64,000 nucleotides of DNA, taken from positions 1 to 64,000 of the forward strand of contig DATJGF010000180.1 in NCBI GenBank assembly GCA_035495315.1, written 5' to 3'. The notes beneath the pieces were generated by a model. That model was not told the origin of the DNA and ran no database searches. It saw nothing but the letters and a program-made list of their open reading frames with translations. A program made the position numbers and the translations under genes. Every line of letters begins with the position of its first letter. Positions within the stretch are counted from its first letter, which is position 1. This stretch comes from DATJGF01 sp035495315 (GTDB taxonomy: Bacteria > Verrucomicrobiota > Verrucomicrobiia > Limisphaerales > UBA8199). Below are positions 59,781 through 64,000 of this stretch, one piece after another.

Positions 59781-60134
59781 ATGAATCGGCTCAGTTCGCT
59801 CAAATCACAGTGGCGGGCAGGGTTCGCGCTGGCCGCGACGGCGGCCGCAATTTATGCGGCCTCGCTGGCCGGTCTGACGGCAGCGGATCCCAGCTCCGAG
59901 AAGGACGTGAAAACGGAAAAACAGACCGAGAAGAAAGCGGAAAAGAAGAAGTTTTCAGGCGCGGACCTCTACGCGATGCATTGCAACCGATGCCATCCAG
60001 AGCGTTATGCGACCGAACGAACCGCGGCGCAGTGGAAGACCATCATGCTCCACATGCGTGTGCGGGCCAATATTCCCGCTGAGCAGGCCAAGGCGATCCT
60101 GAAGTACCTCCAGGAGGATAGCGGAAGACCCTGA
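59781..60134 (+). CDS. Monoheme cytochrome c, small
   Basis: 117 residues. Signal peptide (FALAATAAAIYAASLAGLTAA), a Lys/Glu-rich linker (residues about 37-58), then a single cytochrome c domain with CNRCH in DLYAMHCNRCHPERYAT, and a C-terminal helix with MLHMRVRANIPAEQAKAILKYLQ, the Met residues there being candidates for the sixth ligand. Periplasmic electron carrier. First of three tightly spaced genes with the porin and second cytochrome. Confidence 0.85.
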   Translation: MNRLSSLKSQWRAGFALAATAAAIYAASLAGLTAADPSSEKDVKTEKQTEKKAEKKKFSGADLYAMHCNRCHPERYATERTAAQWKTIMLHMRVRANIPAEQAKAILKYLQEDSGRP

Positions 60135-60169
60135 ACCACAAACCATCTGCTTTTCAAAAAACTGCTTTT

Positions 60170-61537
60170 ATGAAAAACCGTTTGCATGTTCTCGCAGTTC
60201 TCCCGGCAATCTGCGGCCTGAGCGCATGCCTGACATCGCCTGCCGTAGCCGCCGTTAGCGATGATGAATTCAACGCTTTGAAGGATTTGGTCAACAAACA
60301 AGGTCAGCGACTGGACCAGCTCGAAAAGGCCCACGAACAGGACCAAAAGACAATCGACCAGGACAAACAAGTGCATGAGCAGGATCAGAAGGAGATCCAG
60401 AATCTCAAACAACGCGTGGACGATACGCAGAAGACCGCCACGGATGCCCAGCAAAAGGCGGAGGCGGCAGCTCAGGTTCAGCCGATCCATCCCATTCCGG
60501 AAGGTCCTGCCGCTACTCATAATTTCACCATGGTGGGTGACGCGGAGGTTCAGTTCGGCAAAACGGATGGTTCCCACAGCGCATTTGTTTTCGCGGACTT
60601 CGCACCCATCTTCCTATTTCGCGCTCGGGACAACATCTTGTTTGAAGCTGGCTTTGACGTCACGCTACAGAATGGGACCACGGGCTCCCATGACAGCGGC
60701 ACCGAGACTGCGGTGGATCTGAGTTTTGCGACTCTGGACTACCTCATCAACGATTATGTCACTTTCGTCGGCGGGGATATGCTGCTCCCGCTGGGCACGT
60801 ACAGCGAGCGGACTGCCGGCTGGCTCAACAAGGTGCCGGACGACCCGCTGCCCCGCAGCTTAGTGCCTGGTAGCGGTATTGGCGCCCAGTTGCGCGGCTC
60901 AGTGCCATTGGGCACATCCGGTCAGTCCATCGCCTATTCCATCTATGGCGCCAACGGGCCGTCCTCTTCCGATGGCAGCGCCAACCACGACCAGATTGAC
61001 TTGGGTGGCAACGTGGGAATCAAATCGGATGGAAGCTCCGGGAATTTGCATGGCTCACCCAGCGGTGGTGGCCGCATTGGCTGGTTCTATCCTCTGAAAC
61101 CTCATTATGATCTCGAGCTTGGGATCTCCGGGCAGACTGGGCCGTGGAACGACGCGGACAACAGGTTGTGGTCGTCGGTGGTGTTTGATGGCGCACTGCA
61201 TTTGGGTCCAAATATTGAGGTCAAGGGCGAATACATTTACGACTGGGTTCAGACCGACGATGTCGGGACTTTGAACCAGCACGGCTGGTGGATCCAGGCC
61301 GGTTACAAGCTGGCCGGGCTAAGTCTGGAGCTTCCGCTAATCAACAACATCGAATTGGTTGCGCGCTACGATGAACTGAACGATGGCTTCTCGACGAAAG
61401 CGCACCGGTTCACACCTGGTTTCATTTATTACATTACCAACACGTTGCTCTTTGAAGGTGATTACGAATTTGCCGAAAGTAACAACCCGGATTTCGATCA
61501 TAACCAACTGATCTTCCAATTGTCCTACGGATTCTAA
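60170..61537 (+). CDS. Porin-like outer-membrane protein with N-terminal coiled coil
   Basis: 455 residues. Signal peptide (VLAVLPAICGLSACLTSPAVA) with a Cys that might serve as a lipobox only weakly. A coiled coil of about 80 residues rich in Gln/Asp/Lys (VNKQGQRLDQLEKAHEQDQK and following) is followed by a beta-barrel with alternating strands ending in an aromatic Phe (LIFQLSYGF), the usual outer-membrane insertion signal. A coiled-coil stalk before a barrel is common in OprO/P-like and trimeric porins. Placed between two cytochromes, 35 bp and 19 bp from them. Confidence 0.75.
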   Translation: MKNRLHVLAVLPAICGLSACLTSPAVAAVSDDEFNALKDLVNKQGQRLDQLEKAHEQDQKTIDQDKQVHEQDQKEIQNLKQRVDDTQKTATDAQQKAEAAAQVQPIHPIPEGPAATHNFTMVGDAEVQFGKTDGSHSAFVFADFAPIFLFRARDNILFEAGFDVTLQNGTTGSHDSGTETAVDLSFATLDYLINDYVTFVGGDMLLPLGTYSERTAGWLNKVPDDPLPRSLVPGSGIGAQLRGSVPLGTSGQSIAYSIYGANGPSSSDGSANHDQIDLGGNVGIKSDGSSGNLHGSPSGGGRIGWFYPLKPHYDLELGISGQTGPWNDADNRLWSSVVFDGALHLGPNIEVKGEYIYDWVQTDDVGTLNQHGWWIQAGYKLAGLSLELPLINNIELVARYDELNDGFSTKAHRFTPGFIYYITNTLLFEGDYEFAESNNPDFDHNQLIFQLSYGF

Positions 61538-61556
61538 ATACCTCTTGAAAACAAAA

Positions 61557-62024
61557 ATGAACAAAATGAAGAAGCATACGTTAGTCATACTGGGCCTCGC
61601 GCTCGGCGCCAGCCTCACGATCACGACGCGTGCCGCCGAAGAGCTCGACGCCGCAACCAAGGCACGAGTTGAACGGTTTGAAAAAGGGCCGGCGACGATC
61701 GATGTCTCGAAGTACCCGGATGGCATCAAGGAAAACTACGAGGTGTTCTCCACGAAATGCACCCAGTGCCACAAACTCAGCCGACCCATCAATTCGGATT
61801 ACGCGCTGCCGGAAGAATGGTCGCGGTATATCAAGCGGATGATGTACAAACCGGGGAGCGGCATTGGCGCCGGCGAAGGCAAGAAGATTTTTGATTTCCT
61901 GGTGTATGACTCCAGCATCCGCAAAAAGGCGATGGTGGACGAAAAGTTGGCGAAAGCCAGCCCCCAGGAGAAAACTGCGGCTGAGGCGAAGATCAAAGAA
62001 ATACGCGATAAGTACGATAAGTAA
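61557..62024 (+). CDS. Monoheme cytochrome c, second
   Basis: 155 residues from ATG 61557 (ATG 61566 is an alternative). Signal peptide (LVILGLALGASLTITTRAA). One heme motif in YEVFSTKCTQCHKL. The helix with WSRYIKRMMYKPGSGIGAGEG holds the candidate Met ligand. The domain resembles the upstream cytochrome but is longer, with a C-terminal charged helix. 55 bp before the oxidoreductase gene. Confidence 0.85.
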   Translation: MNKMKKHTLVILGLALGASLTITTRAAEELDAATKARVERFEKGPATIDVSKYPDGIKENYEVFSTKCTQCHKLSRPINSDYALPEEWSRYIKRMMYKPGSGIGAGEGKKIFDFLVYDSSIRKKAMVDEKLAKASPQEKTAAEAKIKEIRDKYDK

Positions 62025-62078
62025 GCGCACACTCCCGGAACACGACCGGAAACCCTCAGCTTTGAAGGAAGACTGCCC

Positions 62079-64000
62079 ATGGCTGGAACTTACACGGTCG
62101 AGCTCCCGGACGTGAACTACTTCACGCGGCAGGTGCTCTGTCGCGAGGGTTGTCCGGTGCGGACGGATTCGGGCGGCTATGTGCAGGCGATTGCGGAAGG
62201 TCGCTATGAGGAGGCCTATATAATCGCGCGCACGCCCAATCCATTTGCATCAATCTGCGGACGCGTGTGCGCTGCCCCTTGCGAAGCGAAATGCCGGCGC
62301 GGGGCGCTGGATGCGGCCATTTCCATTCGAGCCTTAAAACGGTTTGTTTGTGAAAAGTTCGGTGTGGAGTCGAACGACTTCGATCTTGGACGAGTTTATC
62401 CGCAATTGCGCGCAAAGGATTGGAAAACGCTCGGAGCGGCGGGACGGAAAGTGGCCGTGATTGGCGCCGGACCGGCGGGTCTTTCCTGCGCGCACGAATT
62501 GGCCCTGATGGGATTCTCGGTTTCGGTTTTCGAGGCACAAAGCCTAGCGGGCGGCATGCTGGTGCTTGGGGTACCCGAATATCGCCTGCCGCGCGAAGTC
62601 GTTCAGGCTGAAATTAAGGCAATCGAATCCTTAGGCGTGGAGATCCGCCACAACCAGCGCCTGGGGCGCGATTTCACTCTCGCGGATCTGAAGAAACTAG
62701 GCTTTCAGGCTGTTTTTCTAGGGATTGGCGCCCACAAGAGTCGCGAACTCGCCATTGAAGGGGTGCAAAATGACGGTGTGCTGCGGGCAATCGAGTTCCT
62801 GCTCAACGTCAATCTCGGCTTTCGCGTTTCGCTCGGCCGCAAGGTCGTAGTGATTGGGGGCGGTAATGTTGCCTTTGACGTAGCGCGTTCAGTGGTTCGC
62901 CAGGCCGAACAGTTCTCCGGCATGAGCGAGGCGGAGCTCCGCACTGCTCTGCACCAAGCGGCCTCGGCCTTGGAACAGTTAACCGCGCGTGAGCCCGAGG
63001 CCCCGGACGAGGTCCGCCTGGCTCTGGATGTCGCGCGGGAAGCCATTCGCAAAGGAGTTCCCGAGGTCCACATGTACTGTTTGGAGAATCTTGATGAAAT
63101 CCCCGCGGCGCGTGAAGAGATTGAGGAGGCAGAGCGGGAAGGCATCCGACTCCACACCCGGTTCGGACCCAAGAGAATCGTGGGCCGGGACGGTAAGGTT
63201 ACCGGAATAGAATTGGTCCGGTGCAGCCGGGTATTCGATGAAAACCGCCGGTTCAATCCGCAATTCATTGAAGGGAGTGAAGAGACGGTTTCCTGTGACA
63301 CCGTCGTTCTGGCCATCGGCCAGGCGGCGGATCTTTCCTGGATCCAGCCCGAAGATAATTTGAAGGTGACACCACGTGGCATGGTCCAGACGGATCCGGC
63401 GACATTGGCCACTTCCCGCCCCGATATCTTTGCCGGCGGGGATCTGGCTTTCGGCCCAAGAATCATTATCACGGCTGTCGCCGAGGGGCAGCGAGCCGCC
63501 CGCTCGATCGCCCAATACCTTACCGGGCGCGTACCGGAAATGCCGCGCAAGGTGCGTGTGACGGTCTATCCTGCCGAGCACTACCACATGCCGCCGGATT
63601 ACGAGAAGATGACCCGGCGCCCACCGCCGACCCTGCCGCTCGACCGCCGTATCGGCATCGCTGAAGTCGAAGAGCCTTATCCCGAACCTGGCGCCAGCAT
63701 TCAAGCCTTGCGTTGCTTGAAGTGCCATGTCAGCCCGATCTTTGATGCAGACAAATGCATTCTGTGTGGCGGCTGCGCCGACGTATGCCCAGAGAATTGC
63801 CTCCGTTTAGTGGATGTGTTGGCGCTTCGAGGTGACGAAAAACTCAATGCGGCGTTGCTCGCGCGCTACGGCCATTTGCCAAACGCAGGCGAGCACGGGG
63901 GCATCATAAAGGACGAGACCCGGTGCATCCGTTGCGGGCTTTGCGCGGTACGTTGTCCGACTGGAGCCATCACCATGGAGAAAGTCGAATGGGTGCCGGC
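62079..64000 (+). CDS. FAD/NAD(P)-binding oxidoreductase with 4Fe-4S domains, GltD-like (3' end outside window)
   Basis: The frame is open from ATG 62079 (GAAGGA nine bases before) to base 64000, at least 640 residues. Order: N-terminal iron-sulfur helical domain (CREGCP at 21-26 and CGRVCAAPCEAKC at 60-72); FAD-binding VAVIGAGPAGLSCAHEL; NAD(P)-binding VVVIGGGNVAFDVARSV with an unusual helical insertion of about 47 residues directly after it; a second flavin motif DIFAGGDLAFGPRIIITAV; then two ferredoxin-type clusters (CILCGGCADVCPENC, CIRCGLCAVRCPTGA). This is the pattern of glutamate-synthase-small-subunit-like oxidoreductases that pass electrons from NAD(P)H to a partner complex. Relatives often stand next to Rieske/cytochrome b genes, which would lie beyond the window. 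Confidence 0.9.
   Translation, partial: MAGTYTVELPDVNYFTRQVLCREGCPVRTDSGGYVQAIAEGRYEEAYIIARTPNPFASICGRVCAAPCEAKCRRGALDAAISIRALKRFVCEKFGVESNDFDLGRVYPQLRAKDWKTLGAAGRKVAVIGAGPAGLSCAHELALMGFSVSVFEAQSLAGGMLVLGVPEYRLPREVVQAEIKAIESLGVEIRHNQRLGRDFTLADLKKLGFQAVFLGIGAHKSRELAIEGVQNDGVLRAIEFLLNVNLGFRVSLGRKVVVIGGGNVAFDVARSVVRQAEQFSGMSEAELRTALHQAASALEQLTAREPEAPDEVRLALDVAREAIRKGVPEVHMYCLENLDEIPAAREEIEEAEREGIRLHTRFGPKRIVGRDGKVTGIELVRCSRVFDENRRFNPQFIEGSEETVSCDTVVLAIGQAADLSWIQPEDNLKVTPRGMVQTDPATLATSRPDIFAGGDLAFGPRIIITAVAEGQRAARSIAQYLTGRVPEMPRKVRVTVYPAEHYHMPPDYEKMTRRPPPTLPLDRRIGIAEVEEPYPEPGASIQALRCLKCHVSPIFDADKCILCGGCADVCPENCLRLVDVLALRGDEKLNAALLARYGHLPNAGEHGGIIKDETRCIRCGLCAVRCPTGAITMEKVEWVP

Noticed and set aside
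62705..63550. Open frame of 281 codons on the minus strand
   Set aside because: It lies antisense to the clear FAD/4Fe-4S oxidoreductase on the plus strand, whose frame is open from 62079 to the window end with all expected motifs.

Overview
The window looks like chromosomal DNA from a Gram-negative bacterium of the Verrucomicrobiota, most likely a soil or freshwater relative of Pedosphaera (Limisphaerales). This is an inference from gene content. It rests on a giant secreted Ig/HYR-type protein with a TIGR02597-like tail, FG-GAP/ASPIC proteins, a TIGR03663 (Agl23-type) membrane protein, a TMTC-like TPR protein, an ADOP-type permease, a TamA/TamB pair, an adjacent parE-parC pair, and many short palindromic repeats between genes. 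There is no rRNA or tRNA gene, CRISPR array, prophage or insertion sequence that I can recognise.

Region by region. 1-10.4 kb holds secreted and envelope proteins: the 3' part of an FG-GAP/ASPIC protein, a Tat-exported sugar isomerase-like TIM barrel, a 1260-residue adhesin-like protein and a glycoside hydrolase family 2 enzyme. 10.4-19.9 kb holds small conserved proteins, galE, a Ppx/GppA phosphatase, a copper-type P1B ATPase, an ECF sigma / putative anti-sigma / Spy-like operon and an orphan histidine-kinase H-box protein. This stretch also has an intrinsic terminator with no gene in front of it, which suggests a small RNA at about 14.1-14.2 kb. 19.9-27.7 kb holds a TMTC-like TPR protein, an AhpD-like protein, a DUF1272 zinc protein, a large membrane protein and an ADOP permease. 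27.7-29.5 kb is gene-poor and looks decayed, with a frameshifted small membrane protein gene. 29.5-39.9 kb holds an S9 peptidase, parE and parC separated by a PIN-toxin remnant and hairpin repeats, a discoidin-like secreted protein and the TIGR03663 protein. 39.9-47.2 kb holds a striking Thr-Asn octapeptide-repeat protein, a GlpT-type transporter, two coiled-coil proteins with C-terminal anchors, a chorismatase-like protein and glgC. 47.3-53.2 kb is a tamB-tamA operon. 53.3-58.3 kb, all on the minus strand, holds a DUF1361 protein, three membrane proteins behind ispH, and a small winged-helix regulator with a membrane partner. 58.5-64 kb, all on the plus strand, holds a PocR-AraC regulator and a respiratory-looking cluster: monoheme cytochrome, porin, monoheme cytochrome, then a large FAD/NAD(P)/4Fe-4S oxidoreductase that runs off the window.

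How parts work together. Two near-identical palindromes of the form CTTTGCA-N-(T/A)..CAAAG lie in front of ispH and in front of the membrane-protein/winged-helix operon, so that small regulator probably controls both. TamA/TamB, the Spy-like protein with its ECF sigma factor, and the porin serve an outer membrane. The terminal cytochrome/oxidoreductase cluster probably feeds electrons from NAD(P)H toward a quinol or cytochrome complex encoded beyond 64,000. The best candidates for something undescribed are the octapeptide-repeat protein, the operator pair with its regulon, the cytochrome-porin-oxidoreductase cluster, the orphan-terminator RNA and the lone H-box protein.
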